Positions 36,672 through 50,404 of a DNA stretch of 64,000 nucleotides are shown here, in pieces. Made by a program: the position numbers and the translations under genes. The DNA comes from Phoenix dactylifera. Taxonomy: Eukaryota; Streptophyta; Magnoliopsida; Arecales; Arecaceae. The notes under the pieces were generated by a model. That model saw only the letters and a list, made by a program, of their open reading frames with translations, ran no database searches and was not told where the DNA came from. Each line of letters opens with the position of its first letter. Positions within the stretch are counted from its first letter, which is position 1. The stretch lies in the NCBI RefSeq assembly GCF_009389715.1, contig NW_024067666.1:4381001-4445000 (forward strand). Reading direction: 5' to 3'.

Positions 36672-39600
36672 TCAATAGAGGGAACCAGATCTGCGGAACT
36701 CCCATGGTTGAAGGCAACCTTTCAAGGGGGAACTCAAGAAGACAGATGAGGCTGACAACTGCCTCTGACGCATGGAGACTGAAGTTAGATAGCTAAAAGT
36801 GCTTCTCAACTTCATCCTCTCGCCATCATCTGCTTGAAAATCAGGCTTGTGACGAACAGCAGAAATCTGTAACGCCTCAGGCAGGATGCAGCTGCATAGG
36901 GAGCCTGAAAAATAATCCAAACATATTATTATGGTACATTGTTATAGTTTTAGGCTGAAAAGGCTAATTATAGAAGAGCTTACGCAGCAAACAAGTATAA
37001 CTATGGACATTATGTGGATATTACAATGCCACAAACTTGGGAAACTGCAGTCCTAAGACCTGCAGAATGATGAGATAATAACAGAACCATAAATTGGCAA
37101 GTAAAGCATGATATGGTACTAGCAGGTTAATGGGGTTACTCAGCGACCCCATGCCGCCATCTGAAAACTGTAGAATGAAAATATTGCTACATCATTGCCA
37201 CTGTGGGCAGTCCACTCAAGCACTGCATTCTAAGTTCATAAGTCAATCTCAGTGGTCACAGTTTACTTGCTACATAACAAGATAGAGAATAAATTTAAGA
37301 ATCCAAGATTTGGATATGCTGTATAAGTTGGTAGTAACACAAACTCTAAAAAAAAAAAAAATGTGTGCTGATTTTCTTGTTATAACTTCATCAGTCAGTC
37401 TCAGTGTTCACAGTTGACCTACCAAAGAACAAGACAGATATATCGAGGTTGATATATTTAGGGATCTAAGATTCAGATATACTGTATAAACTGGTAGTAA
37501 TCATTATATAATACTTCTTGATAACACAAAATCTAAAACAAATGCATGTGCTCATTTTTGCATGTATTTGATCTTGTAAACGTGTAAGCAAGGATGTGTC
37601 ATGTCAATTGATAGATTACTGGAACAGCTGAAGTTAAAAATCAGCACAAATATTTAGGACCATCTATAATGCTAGACCTCTATGAATTAGTTAAAAGTGT
37701 AAAATAGTTCAAAACAGGTCTATAACAAAATAAATCTAAGTAACAAAGGATGGGTTCATTTTGAGGTTAAAGGAGGTTTCGATGGACCCTTTAACCCATT
37801 TATTCCACTTTAACCTACCAAATGTTATAAAAAAAAAACCAATTGAATCCGATGGCAAAGTGGAGATTTTGGGAGTTGATAAAGCTACTCTTTCCACCTA
37901 ACCCGGAGTAAAAGTATTCCACACTATAGCCTGGAGTGGCTTATTCCGGAGTAAAGTGGGTGAGGGGTAAGATAACCTATTTATTTTAACAGGACAGTCA
38001 CAGAGCTTTTAATAAACTCATGCAGTTTTCCCTGTTGGTGCACAACAAATGTAAGCAATGACATCACACGCAGATCATGTGCCCTAGCTGTAATGAGAAT
38101 TACACACAGTAAGGTGCTGCGACCAGCAGACACACAGTAAGGTGCTGAAACCAACATGACACATTATACTTTCTAGTCAAGAATCATGCAAACCATGCCT
38201 ATCAAACTAATAAAATTACTTAACAAAAGGAGCACAGAGTCCATAGAATACAAATCCAAAAATTGTACTATTGAAGGAAGAATGAAAGCACTGATCTATT
38301 GTTCATTCTGTCACAAGGATACAACAAATGGAACAGGTAGTATGAAACAATTCAATTTAGTATGATCATAAGTTGCCATGAAGGGATATTGGTGTTACAC
38401 CTTCGATCTTGTTTTGGGATTTCTAGCACAGGTGCTTAAACAATCATTTATTTTTTAATAATCAAGGCACAAAATAGGCTTTTAAATATGACCTTTGAGA
38501 CATGGTAGTTGAAAAGGCTTGGCAAATGTACTTGTGAGTCTGCATGCTAGTCGTAGAAACCAGTAACAAGCCTATGCTGAGGAGGGCAAGCAGTGGCTAT
38601 TAAATTATTGGCAAATTTTAAATATGCCAACCCAGATATCAAATTGTTCGGCATAATGCTTTGTTATTTTTTTCCAGTGTAAAACTAAGGTTGCATGTTT
38701 TAACACTAAAGGTGCTTCACTGGATCTGCGCACATGAAGAATCTATTTGCCTGATAGCACCCTAAAGGCAAATAGGTGGTGCTTCACTGGATATGCGCAT
38801 ATCAAGAATCTATTTGCCTGATGATACCCTAAAAGCAAATTGACCATATACCGTGAATCATGCAGCTGAACTATAAGCATACAAACAATGCTTGTAGTGT
38901 GAGTGTCAGGCCTACCTTCTAAAGAAGATCAGTGAAGAAAAGGCTTCAAGAAATCCCACACCTGATTCTTCATATGGCTGAATAGCTAAAGATGAACCAG
39001 CAGACTAGCCCTCAGAAAGAAACTATAGTAATATAGGCAATGCTACATCATTCAATACAAAGTCCAGAAATTATTAGTCGATTCTTTATTGGCCAAGAAT
39101 CAGTGAGTATTCATTCTTAAACAGTAGTTATCAAAAGAAAAGAACCATCCCCAATTATTTAAGAACTCCTAAAATATCACTTTTCATGAACTCTGGAAAA
39201 TAATAATTTTAATGAATTTTAATATGTTACTCATTTTATTAATTTTGTTATTGCTTGTATCATGCTTTCAATTGTAGCATGTGTTTGTATATCTGTGTGT
39301 TTATGTATATATTTTAATAAATTTTAATCTGATATTCGTTTTATTGATTTATTATTGGAGTATCATGTCTTATATTGTAGCATCCATATTGTGGCATGCA
39401 AGCATGTAGGGGATGTATGTATATATGTGTGTGTGTGTGCGTGTGTGAATATTTAAGAAATTTAATGTCGCTCATTGGGCGGTACCATGCTTTCTATTGT
39501 AGCACGCATGCATGCATGCGTATATGTATGTGCATATGTATGCATAATTATTTTACACATCTTTGCAATTTTTTTCATTTAATATAATATTTGTGAGTTT

Positions 39601-42600
39601 CCAACGTAGTTTTCCTTAACTTGTCAAATATTTTGCAATTTGCCCAATTTTCAAATTTTACATTTGCCATATTATCCCCTAATAATAACAAACTTGTGAT
39701 TATAGCATAAGGCACTAGAATGAGGTGAAGCAGGCAATCCATGGTGACATCAGTAGCTTATGATGTATCGCCTAACCATAGCAAAAAACACCTATAAAAA
39801 ATGAAATTACCTATATTGGCAAGTCGATTGACCCATTTTGGAATTGATTTGCCGGTCAACTTATAACAGATATCCTTGCAGAAATGGTTGCAGTTCTTAA
39901 CAATCAAGTGGTAGGTATCTCCATTATACTTTACAGAATTGAGCTCCATAAACTCTCTGACCTGGATAGGGTCTAAATATGTTGTGCCCATGAATATTGA
40001 CTTCCGAAATCTAAAGCCTGGACACCGACGAGGCTCGACTTCAAAGACACCACTACTTGGGTAGTCATGTGCACCAAATGCATACTCCACACCATGAACT
40101 GTATATACATAAAGCATTAGTACATTCTAGAATACTTATCTACACTATGTATAAACAAACAGTTTTGAATTTGAGGAATATACCATTCCAACTCCATCTA
40201 CCTTTTTCTTATGAGAGTACCTTTCCACATCTCTTAGACTCTTACAATACATAACTAACTCCAATTTAAACAATCTAACTGTTTAAAAAAAAAAATCAAA
40301 GTTCAAGCTTTTAAAAAAGGAAAAAAACCAGATTTTAATTACTAATTGCACGAATCTACATTTCCTTGAGAACATGGAGGGAACAATTATTTCAACAAGT
40401 CTTCCAGGTTCTGGAGTTGCAAATTGGGTTCATATTCTTCACCCATGGCCAGATTGGCCATAAGTTGATTTGCAAAACATCACTTGCAGGGTGAATGAAA
40501 ATTATCATGCATCACGTCCACCGACTGTAGATCCCATCACCTCACTCCCCTCAAGCCCTGACACCAGCCTTTTTAAAATCCTAATGTGATCTCATCAACC
40601 CCAAAGCCCTGGGCCTGCAACTGAAACTGCAGGCAAACCAAACAATTAGTTGCAACTTCAGTTGCTGAATTTCTTGTTGCCCTGCAACTTTAATTGCAGA
40701 GAACAATAACCATAAGCAACTGAAAACCCCCTTAAGATTAAGGAAATGCTAGGATAATTTTTGCACTTTGTTCTGCATTTTAGATATTCACAAACAAAAT
40801 CTAAAATAACAAAGATTAGTCTTATGCTTCATTTATACTTGCATGTTGAAAAGAATACAAGAAAACAACAAAATCAAAATCCTTAATGAAACTACGTTGG
40901 AGAAAGAAACTTACCAAAATTGTTTCAATGCTAGGAAAGTTTAACAATGACCAACAGCCATACCGATTCCTGACATACTTTTGCCCTATGCACTAACCAA
41001 TTCAAGACTACTTACCTCATCAAGACATTATGCCTTGCACCAAGTCATGATTAGATCTTCATTGCAGTGGTAATCTAAAATACTGATGATGATGACGATG
41101 CCAATAATAATAATGATAGTGAAATTTCTTCTGCTCCAGGATTGTGCTTCTTGTCGTTTTCCATTTTCCCTCTAAACCACAAGCTTCACTTCATTTGATC
41201 ACATGGATGCATTCATTGTAAATGCCAGGACCACCTAAATGGAGGTGATCACAATTCAACAGTCAAGACCAAGCCTATCAGAAGAACATAATCAAATGTG
41301 CCCTTAGGTATCTATGCTGTTGGGAGACTGACTTTGACGTTGTGAATGCCAGAAACTTGAGCACAAGAAGTATTAAACCCACTGTTGCTCATTAATAAGT
41401 TCTCTAATGATTCACCAAAAGATGATGCTTTGTTTATTATGCTCCTCACCACCATCATATCCTTATCCTCATAAATATTGGAGTCCAGAGCAATTCAAAA
41501 ATTAATGCCACATTTCTAGTTTACTACTTAGATATTCTCATGGCTTCGAGTTTCCAGATCCACACCAATTGGTGGTATCCCTATTCCTTTACCAATCTTG
41601 CAGCAAGGTCTGTTTCTCCTTCAGATCTCAATGGATGCATTTGTCAGATATTTTCCAAGCTCCTTTTTTCTTTCGCATTCTCTTTACCAGTTATACAGTT
41701 TTCACTTGTACTTTTTATTTCATCTATTCTTGTTTTCTCGTGATCTACATACATCTAGCATGACATCTTTTGGAAGGATAATATTTTTCTAACCTTATTG
41801 AAAATTAAAGTAGTTGATCAAACCATTCTCATGTCTAAAAATAAAATTTTCTCTATCAATTTGTTGCTCCAGCTAAGAGGATCATTTGTTTTGTTGCCTC
41901 GTTTATAGGGCATTCTATCATCGCATTGGTATCCTCCATCCACTAAAATCATCTTCATTGTCTGAACCAAAGATGGCAAAATTGATTTGCAGCTTTATCT
42001 AAAGAAATGTATCACTGGTAGTGATCCAATCAGAGAGAAGAAAAAATTTTCTCAACCCGCTCAACTCGAATTGCTCTAAAGAAAATTAGAAAGAGATGAA
42101 AAAATTACATAAGTAGGATTTACGTCCCTTTTTCTTTCATTGATGATGATAAAATTAAGGTATATAGCCTCTAATTATAATGGTGAGATCCGCCCTTGCA
42201 TAATTCGGATCGGATTCCTCTCATAGCTTCACTAGAATTTATTTTCCAAACACTTAGTTTATGGAGCGTTTCCCCCCTTCAGCCTGTGGCCTCGTCCCCC
42301 TCGGAGGGAGTTGCAGGTGTTAAAATCAAGTTATCATTTCGTTCGGACTTCCAGTCCTCACTTCACTTGTTTTTTGAGGGTGATTTCTCGATCGAAAATC
42401 TTTGATAAAGCTACGTTTTGATCGATGAATAGAATCCCTCTCTATTTGGTTAAAAAAAGTCGATTATCTCATGTTTTTGTGTATGACTTTTAACATATCA
42501 TAATGAACAGAACACTAAGTGTGCCAATGAGTAGCTTTGTAACGCTAAACCTCCTGACTAGTAGAAATAAACTCAAAAAATTTAAAATATTGGAGGTAGA

Positions 42601-44653
42601 TCTCGATTTATATATTAACTTTGTCTTTTGTTGCTCAGTCTGATTCTTCTCGGATTGGAAGATACGCTTGATCAAAATCTTTTCTAAAAAAGAAACTTTC
42701 GGTTTGACCGGCTCTTCAGGGCCCAAACAATAGAATTTGGGCCTAATCACTAGGTACGCCACACCCTTTAAGGAGTAAATCTCGAAAAGTTATTAATTTT
42801 TTTAAAAAAAATTATCTCAATCGAGCGTCGTATGACTAAGTTATGACCTCCAAAAATTTGGCTCACAACTCAGCTTCCTAATGTGGCGAATCTCGCCCCG
42901 AACCCTATTCAGCCCTACCCACGTGACCAAAGTGGTCCACATCGAGTCCGGTGCTCCTTCTGGATCAGTTATAATATTTATGATGCACATTCTCTCTATG
43001 CAATGGTTACTAAATTGTGCGAAGATCAAATGTGCTAGTTTTGTAACAAATTCAGTTGTAAAAAGCTTCGAGAGAAGTGTCAATAGTAAAGAATAGAAGT
43101 TAAATTAATGAATTGTGCACAGTGCACGGGCAACTCTATGGCTCTGTATAAGACTACACTATTCTATTCATGAGGTACATAAATCAATTAGTGGGCTATA
43201 TTGTATAGGGAAACCAAATACAAAAGAAAGAATTTTCAGCTGGAAGAATTGTTATTCCTTGTTCTTTTTTCCTTCTCTTTCATTTTAACTTAGCACATTG
43301 CAAAATAATGTTCTCATAATTTTTTTTCCTTTTGGTATCCACCTATGGATGCCTAATTGTCTTTAAAAAACAAATTAAAAGAAAATATTATTTTTTCTCT
43401 CATGATGCCAGCATCTTTTGAGTGGCCTGAGACCATTCATAAGAATAGTTGGTTGGATGGTGGAATCTATTATAAAACTGGATAGTTCTTTGAATTTAAT
43501 GTTTCTCATTCTAGGTATAATGCTGCTAGTTTAATCAATGATTACCTCCATGTGCTAGCTAAAATCAAGAGTTCTAATGATGTACAAATGGTTCTTTAAG
43601 AACCTAAGTGTATCCACTTGTTCCATGAACTAAAAAATTTCTTTCCAGGGAGATATTCAGAATGCTGGCAACTAGATGATATATCATTTATGTTTAGCAA
43701 ACTGAATAGTTCAGTGCATTCCTCCTAGTGTGAGGATCTTTCAGTAATGTTTTGGGCTTTTAACATGATTATATTGAGGAGAATTTTCTTGAAGGGTAAG
43801 GGCATATCATAACATATCACAAACCAGTACGCATCCACCCAAGGCATTATTTTCTTTTTCTTCTTGGTGTAACTATTTGTAGTGTGGTTCTTCCCAAGTT
43901 GTAGATTTTGTCCCCCTCTTGTTCCTATCTGATGCATCTGTTTAATTCTTGGCTTTCTGCGTTTTGTGAATATCTTTAAATTTCTTACTTGTCTAAAACA
44001 GAAGCAAAAACAAAAGGATAAGAAATCAAAGAATACAATCTACAGAGTGGCAGCATAAAATTACATTAGCCTATTCACGATGTTATTAGCAACTTTGAAA
44101 AATTAGGGCATCTTGCAAAACAGAAGTGCACTAAACTAGACATAATTGAGCTTTGCTATATAGCTAACTAAGTTCAGGTTTGAGGATTTAAGAGGCTAAT
44201 AAACATTTTTGAGCATGTAACTAATGTATAGTCCACAAATACATGAAAATCATATCTTTCATCTGCAGCCACCGAAACTACTCAGTTACAGGCTCATAGC
44301 TCACATAGCTTGAAACACGTGAAGGATACAAAAAATATAAATACTTCATCAAACTGACCAATTCATTAAAGGAACAACGTGCATACACTTGCATATGTTG
44401 CAATGATATTATTCCTAATCATACAATATAGCAGTCAAGGAATGGCCAGCAATACCTTCAACACCTGAATGGAATATTCCAACGCCTGCCCAATAAACAA
44501 ATCCATTCATTGGCGTAAGGTCATACACATTCAGATAGACTGGTGCATTTCCATCTGTTTTCTCAGCTGAACGAACCTTGGGGAACATACAGAAATGAGT
44601 GGAAGATTTACCTTTCAGGCGAAGAGACCAACTCTTCAGCAAGCCTAACTTCA
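36672..44653 (-). CDS. PPPDE/DeSI-like thiol peptidase (At1g47740-like), start unresolved
   Basis: DeSI/PPPDE proteins are papain-fold thiol peptidases that remove SUMO or ubiquitin from proteins. Coding exons in transcript order: 44653-44456, 40098-39811, 36904-36672, with consistent phases. Landmarks: PVYLNVYDLTPMNG, the catalytic His in GIFHSGVE, HGVEYAFGAHDYPSSGVFEV, CPGFRFRKSIFMGTTYLDP, the catalytic Cys in YHLIVKNCNHFC, and a C-terminal tail with SVSMRQRQLSASS and SPLKGCLQPWEFRR, as in Arabidopsis At1g47740. Family members start MKxGxxKxW; here that point reads GTG AAG TTA GGC, with an AG immediately before TG, so the ATG may be split over an intron (A|TG), giving 239 aa. Otherwise the next in-frame Met (MFPK) gives about 217 aa. 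The introns are 4.4 and 2.9 kb. Confidence 0.9.
37241..37545. repeat. 152-bp tandem duplication in DeSI-like intron
   Basis: AGTCAATCTCAGTGGTCACAG at 37241 recurs as AGTCAGTCTCAGTGTTCACAG at 37393, and similarity continues through TATGCTGTATAAGTTGGTAG / TATACTGTATAAACTGGTAG and the AACACAAANTCTAAA stretch. Two copies are visible with moderate divergence and a poly-A insertion in the first. Confidence 0.7.
38711..38845. repeat. 67-bp tandem duplication in DeSI-like intron
   Basis: GGTGCTTCACTGGATCTGCG at 38711 recurs as GGTGCTTCACTGGATATGCG at 38778. AGAATCTATTTGCCTGAT and CCCTAAA-GCAAAT follow in both copies. The copies are about 90% alike by eye. Confidence 0.8.
39190..39545. repeat. Three-copy tandem repeat (100-120 bp) ending in TG/ATGC simple repeats
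   Basis: TATCATGCTTTCAATTGTAG near 39258, TATCATGTCTTATATTGTAG near 39361 and TACCATGCTTTCTATTGTAG near 39483 each follow a TTTAAT-rich stretch and lead into TGTGTATATGTATG-like sequence. The last two copies include (TG)n at about 39426-39440 and (ATGC)n at about 39505-39518. It lies in the intron between the last two DeSI-like exons. Confidence 0.65.
42040..43080. other. Segment of distinct composition in DeSI-like intron
   Basis: Between coding exons 44456 and 40098 this ~1-kb stretch has more CG dinucleotides (TTCGGATCGGATTCC, CTCGATCGAAAATC, CAATCGAGCGTCGTATG, TCTCGCCCCGAACCC) than the surrounding intron, and includes a CCCACGTGACC motif at about 42920. It looks like an inserted, noncoding repeat, but I saw no terminal repeats and cannot class it. 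Confidence 0.25.
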
Positions 44654-47479
44654 CTTTTTTTCTAATGACAAGGCAAAAGTTTAATGAATCTCCCACACAC
44701 ATATAAACAACCAAAAGCTGGCCATTTGGCAAACTGAATAGCATTAGTAAACTTAAAAAGAACACAGAAGTCCCACCCCTTCTTTGAGCCTGACTTCATA
44801 TTTCTTCCACTGGTAAAAGAATACTTTCAGCTAGCTCCTTCTCACCATATATTGAAGGAACGAAGTGTCAGCTTGCCTGTCAGCAGACAAGATTACAGGG
44901 GAAACTGCTAAATGACAGATGCACAACTTAGAGGGGGAAGGTAAGATAACATCATATCAGACCCAGAAGTTTCATAAATAGCAATGATTGATGAAATATT
45001 GTATATTATATATAAATTAAAACAATGATTTTTATGTGAAAGTAAGGATCAAAATACAGGATACAAGAACAACAACAAAAAAAAAAACAAGCCCGAAAAA
45101 TCCAAGACAACACACCAACGGCATGTTGATGATGTCATTTCTTCGAAGAGACATGCACCCGCACACTGTCACCAAATTTTAATGGGAAAATAAGTCAGAG
45201 GGTGTTTCCGCATAATTTTATAGCAGAAGGAACACAAGTTTCAACTTCTGAGAGAAAAAAAAGAACAGCATGTAAGCAAAACTAAAACCATACCCCAATT
45301 TTCATCAACAAATAATGTCCCACTATCATTTATATGATTAATAGATTCCTTGCTTCAATACTGGAAAAGTGTCATCAAGAAACAAACTTGAGGACTTCAA
45401 GACATAAACTTTGCTTTACAGTTCTTAAATATCAGCATTCCCCAAAAAGTATTCATTCAAGATGGAGCAGATGTATCCAAATCTGATACTTACGGAAAGT
45501 ATTCAGCATGTATTGGGGTTTACATATGGACACGGACATCACTGTTATAGGGAGCACGTGCTTCATATACGACTACCATGAAAGCTTCAATTATAACAAT
45601 TGTTGTACGATCCTGACATATCTTAAGGTGGAAGCTGATATTTCCCACCTAAATGAAGGCATGACATGGGAGGAAACAAGCACCTCAAGCATGCTTTGCA
45701 TAACTTAGTAGCATTCTTCCAGGCATCACTTACAAACAGAAATTTATTGACTCAGCATCCATCCCATTAAGAAGTTTCTTAACTTTTGTAGACAAATATT
45801 TTGATGGTGTGAAAAGTCATCATTGAGGTATACAATGCTTAATGGAAGACCTTTATAACCTTTTTCCAGATGCAGGAGTTATCTTGCTATTTCTCTGTTT
45901 CGATGTCTTCCGATCATCTAGAAAATGAACCATTAGCTGATATTTCAAATATGAAAGATGACTTGAGATCTCATAATTATAAATAATATCATAGATGATA
46001 AATACGCCATACTACTTGACCCTGAAGTATGCTAAGTACAATAATGACCAATATTTAATGCAACTCTGTATTAGAAAATGGTCAGGAGATTAGTCTACTT
46101 AGTTATTAAACATCCAGATATAGCTCATATTACCCATCTTTGGAGTCAGTTTATACAGATCCTCAATGATGTCATCTAGTTATTGTTCGCTAAACCATCC
46201 AAATCTCAATTTATCTCTACATGGGTCCCTCACATACAAAATCATCAATACTAAAGTTAAAGCTTATCCTAACTTACTAATTATACCAATTATCCACGCT
46301 GCAACAATCGACGAAAGAGCAGTATATCTCTCATGCAAAATCTGTAGTTCATTGGAATTCCAGAAATTAACCGACATATGCTGGAATCCTCTGCAAAGGC
46401 CTAGTTACCTGGCCAAGGATTTGACCTCGGTCAAGATTTTAACGTGCAGACTTTCTTCCAGTTCTTGAATTATTTAGAGTGCTCCAGCAGCACCGTTTTG
46501 CAATAAATCAACTACAACCGATAACACTAGCAAGCTTGATTTTCATTAGTTGGTAGAGCATCTAAGAATATGTTTCCACGAGAAGTGGAGTATCACTGCC
46601 CCATCTATGTTCTATATACAAAATTTTCCTAACATTGCAACTAAATATTTATCCTACGAATGGCATGATTAAGAAGAAAACAGACTGATGTTGCTTTGGA
46701 AAAAGCTGAGAACAAAAGATTTCTAGTTTATATGTTATCATGGCATGGTATTGAATGATATCTGATATAAGATATCCAAAAACAATAAAATTAAATTTGA
46801 CCTGCAAAACTAGATATATCCAATTACAATGCGATCATATTAAACCTTTACATTCCTTTTTCACTTTGCACGTTCCATGTACAGTTTTGTCATACTTTAT
46901 CCTTGCACTTGCATAACTCTTTTAGGTTAAAAGAGTAAAACTAGACACAAATATAGACATGGGTAAATTCACGTCATGTGTTCTCATTGATCTTATTTTC
47001 TTTTATATATAGAGATGTAGATATAGATATACGTATATAAATAGATATACCCAGAAAAATGTTTTTGAAGTATTCAAACATCTTAATGATAAGGATACAG
47101 AAAATAAAAGGTGCATCCCTCGTGCTATCTATTTCATACATCACGATTGGCATTGTAAAAGAAAAGGAAAGGCAGAAAGAAGGAAGGAAGGAAAGTCTTC
47201 TTTGATCTGATTCCCGAAAAACCACGCGATCTATCGAATATCTCCCAGCAAATTACCAAAAATACACCGATAGAAAGCCACCAAATTGGATGTACATTGC
47301 CAAGAAAAAAGAAACTTCCAAATCGAAGATCCAAAGAAGCATAAAAAACAAAAAACCCAAATCCCATGAATCCCTTCAATCTCTGAACTTTATAATCCAA
47401 AAGCCCCAGTAGTCGAAAACATTGAAGAATTACAAAAAAGAAAGAAGCCAAGAAAAGAAGGCATCAAGAGCATGGGAGT

Positions 47480-47710
47480 GGGACGGAAGTCCAATTACCA
47501 GTCCTGGAAGCACCCGAGAAAACGAGTCCGCCGCTTAGCGAAGCGCTCCGGAAGCCCTAGAGCGGAAAAGAATGCGAATAGGATTATAGGAGCGACACAT
47601 TGCGGCGGTGAGAGAGGAACTCTGGCGATTTGGGACGAAGAAGAGCTCTCAGTCCTGCCGCCTCTCTCACTCCCCTCGGTCTCGGGCACGGGCCTACAGT
47701 AAAGAAACCG
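47480..47710 (-). promoter_or_regulatory. Probable 5' leader exon of the DeSI-like gene
   Basis: This GC-richer block lies upstream of the minus-strand DeSI-like exons and ends in a good donor, GACTG|GTAATT on the minus strand. It contains one short ATG frame, 22 codons long (MCRSYNPIRIL...), that stops before the donor. Joining it to the first DeSI-like coding exon at either visible acceptor does not supply an in-frame ATG, so assignment as its leader is inference. Confidence 0.4.
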
Positions 47711-49900
47711 ACAAGCTCTCTTTATTTCTTTCTATCGGAGCGCTTTTTACTTTTTTTTGTCCGTTTACTATAGCAATCTTATTGAAGTAACTGTTTAAGT
47801 GATCGTGACCTCGGCTGCCGGAGAAAATTTAGATACTCTGTCGGCTTTTGGATGATTAGCGTTGCTAGAGAAAGGTCACCTCTGGTCCATAGTCATTTGT
47901 TCACTGGTACACCTCAATCAGAAGCAGGAAAGAAAAAAAAAAAAAACCCCAACTAATATTTTTCGATCAGTCATTTTAGATGATGTTCTGAATTATTACA
48001 AATATATATAAACAGATATGATCAAAAATCTATGTGAACTAGGAGACGTTGCAGTACATTTTTATTAGGGCTAATCATTTGAATCCTTAGTTCTGGCGAG
48101 AACGTTAAAATTTAAACAGAAAAATATGTGAGATCCGTGCCGGCATGTATTTAGTCCTATATCAGTTATTTGCCGGTAGGTCTTAGATATTTATACAAAA
48201 TCAAGAAATTTAAACAATACCTTCCAACTAGTTTTTTTGAATGAGATTTTTGAAAATCTAAATAATACCTTTCGAGCGTAGCGATATCTTTGTCTCACCA
48301 GAAACTCCAAACCTTAAAAGAAAAATTACGCAATGGCGACTTGGTCACATGCAAGCTAGACGAGTTGAAAATGTACGCAGACTGGCGCATTGGACATTGG
48401 CTGCTAAATTTGTTGCTGATTTATGATCAACCAAAAGGCAACCAAAATCTAAATCCAAACCAACCAAATGGGTCACTACCGGTCAGAGAGTTAGAGATAT
48501 TGCTTTGATGCTTTCCAGATTTTATAACTCGCAATTGCAATGTCGATCCCCAGCACATTATCAAATACCTTAGCCTTCCTTTTAAATACCCAAATATGTT
48601 TACATATTTCACTAATGGATGTTCCTAGTTAATTTCTTATGACAATATTGTCATCATCTTTATGATACATTAAAGTTCGAGTAAGGATTCAAGGTGTCAA
48701 AGGACCAGACTCCCTATATTTTATGTAAAATCTTGTATTTCTTGATAAAAATCATTTGTACTTGTGATCTTAAGCATTTTATTTAGTTTCATTCTTTACC
48801 AAAACATGTATCCACAAATTGCATGGTGACCAAAAAAAAAAAAAGGTGTGGTACATTGCGAGACTACTAATTATTGATTTTTGGAATCAATGAATTACAT
48901 AAAAATTTGTTAAGAAGATCATACAAATATCACCCTTAAGTTTCAAGCAAGTGATTAGCATTTTATAGTCCTCGATTTTTGAATGCTATATCTGGTAATA
49001 TATTTTCTTTTATGTATTTAAATATCATTGATACGTTCTTGAAGAGAGAAAAATAGGACAATTTTTTTTTCAACAATTTATCAAGCTTACGAAATTTGAT
49101 ACATTGATGAAGTAAGTAAATTTGTTAAACTATTCAACCTCTCTCAAGCTTTTAGACCTCATATTAGATGCTAAATATAACTAAACATCCTCTATAAAGA
49201 AACTAAAAATTCTATTTCTCTAGATTTTTCAACCTAGAGCCAAGTTTCTTTCCAATTTTTTCCCATTCTCCGAGCACCCTAGATCCATTTATGTTCAGAT
49301 CCGAAATTTCATAAATTTTTCTTGAATATGACAATGAAAATAATTAATTATGCCACATGAACTAATATATATTTTGATTGTGAAAATAGATCTCATCAAT
49401 GCCATTCAAGATTTGATTAACAAAATTTAGATGCCAATTTTTTTTCAAAAAAAAAAAAAAACGGCACACCAACGTTTGAGAATCAAGTTCTTTTTTCCGC
49501 TTTTCAACGGAAGGAAGACGGTATTCGTCTCGCTGCTAGGCTTACCTATTTATCCTTAAATCTCTCGTACTTCCGTGCGCGTGCTCGTGCTCGTGCTCGG
49601 GCCGGTGGGCCCACCCGCCTCGGCCCGCGTCGCCTCCCCCCCCCCAACCCAATAAATATCCCGCATTTGGAGAGCGCGCCGATCGCCGCGTCGGTCCAAA
49701 CCCTAGCTCTCGCTGTCCCCGAGGAGCGGCCCCTCGACACGATCTCCCACTCCCTCCATCTCGCGGGACGAGCCAGCCAAGAGAAAGAGAGACAAGATCC
49801 ACCCTCTTAATCTCTCTCTTTCCATATATATCTCGGATCCCGTCAACCACGAATCCTTCCCCTAATTCTAATCCACCTCCCGAGATCTCATCCCATCTCG
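47711..49900. other. Divergent intergenic region between DeSI-like and GBF genes
   Basis: AT-rich for most of its length, with A runs near 47934 and 48832. From about 49480 it becomes GC-rich (CGTGCTCGTGCTCGTGCTCG near 49576-49595, a C run at 49637-49645), then CT-rich with CCATATATATC at 49822-49832 that could serve as a TATA element for GBF. No gene is recognised. A 146-codon minus-strand frame at 49542-49982 is a composition artefact. Confidence 0.4.
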
Positions 49901-50141
49901 AACCCTCGCTGTTCCTTTTTTTTTTTTGGTTTCTTCCCGAGCGGAAAATTCGCTGCTCTTTTGTTTTTTCCATCAGCAGCATGTCAATCTTGTTCTTGCT
50001 TCTTTCTATTTAGTTTTTTTTTTTTTTAATGAAAGTTTTCTCTGTCAACGTTATGTCACTGATATTCTACTTCAGTACTGTTCGGTTGGAAGAGGGAACG
50101 ATGGAAAGAAGAAGAGAGAGAAGTTGGAGGTAAGATTTCCG

Positions 50142-50372
50142 GATGGGTCTGCAGAGGAGACCACCACCGCAGGCGCTGCCGCTGAGAAGCCTTCCAGGAC
50201 GGAAGCGGCTGCTTCTACCTCGCCCGCTCTGGCTGCGGCTCCTCCTCCTCCTCCGTCGTCGTCCCGAGAATCGCCGACGCCAGCCCAAACGCCGCCGCAA
50301 GTGGCGGCGCATGTGTTCTCCGACTGGGCAGCGTCTCTGCAGGCTTTCTATGGTAGCGGAGCTGTAGCCGCA

Positions 50373-50404
<32 letters not shown>

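Noticed and set aside
46166-46468. 100-codon + strand open frame
   Set aside because: It lies in the long region between the DeSI-like coding exon and its probable leader, with no recognisable motif and random-looking composition.
49542-49982. 146-codon minus-strand open frame rich in Gly and Arg
   Set aside because: It overlaps the GC-rich GBF promoter and leader on the opposite strand; the composition explains the open frame and no motif is recognisable.
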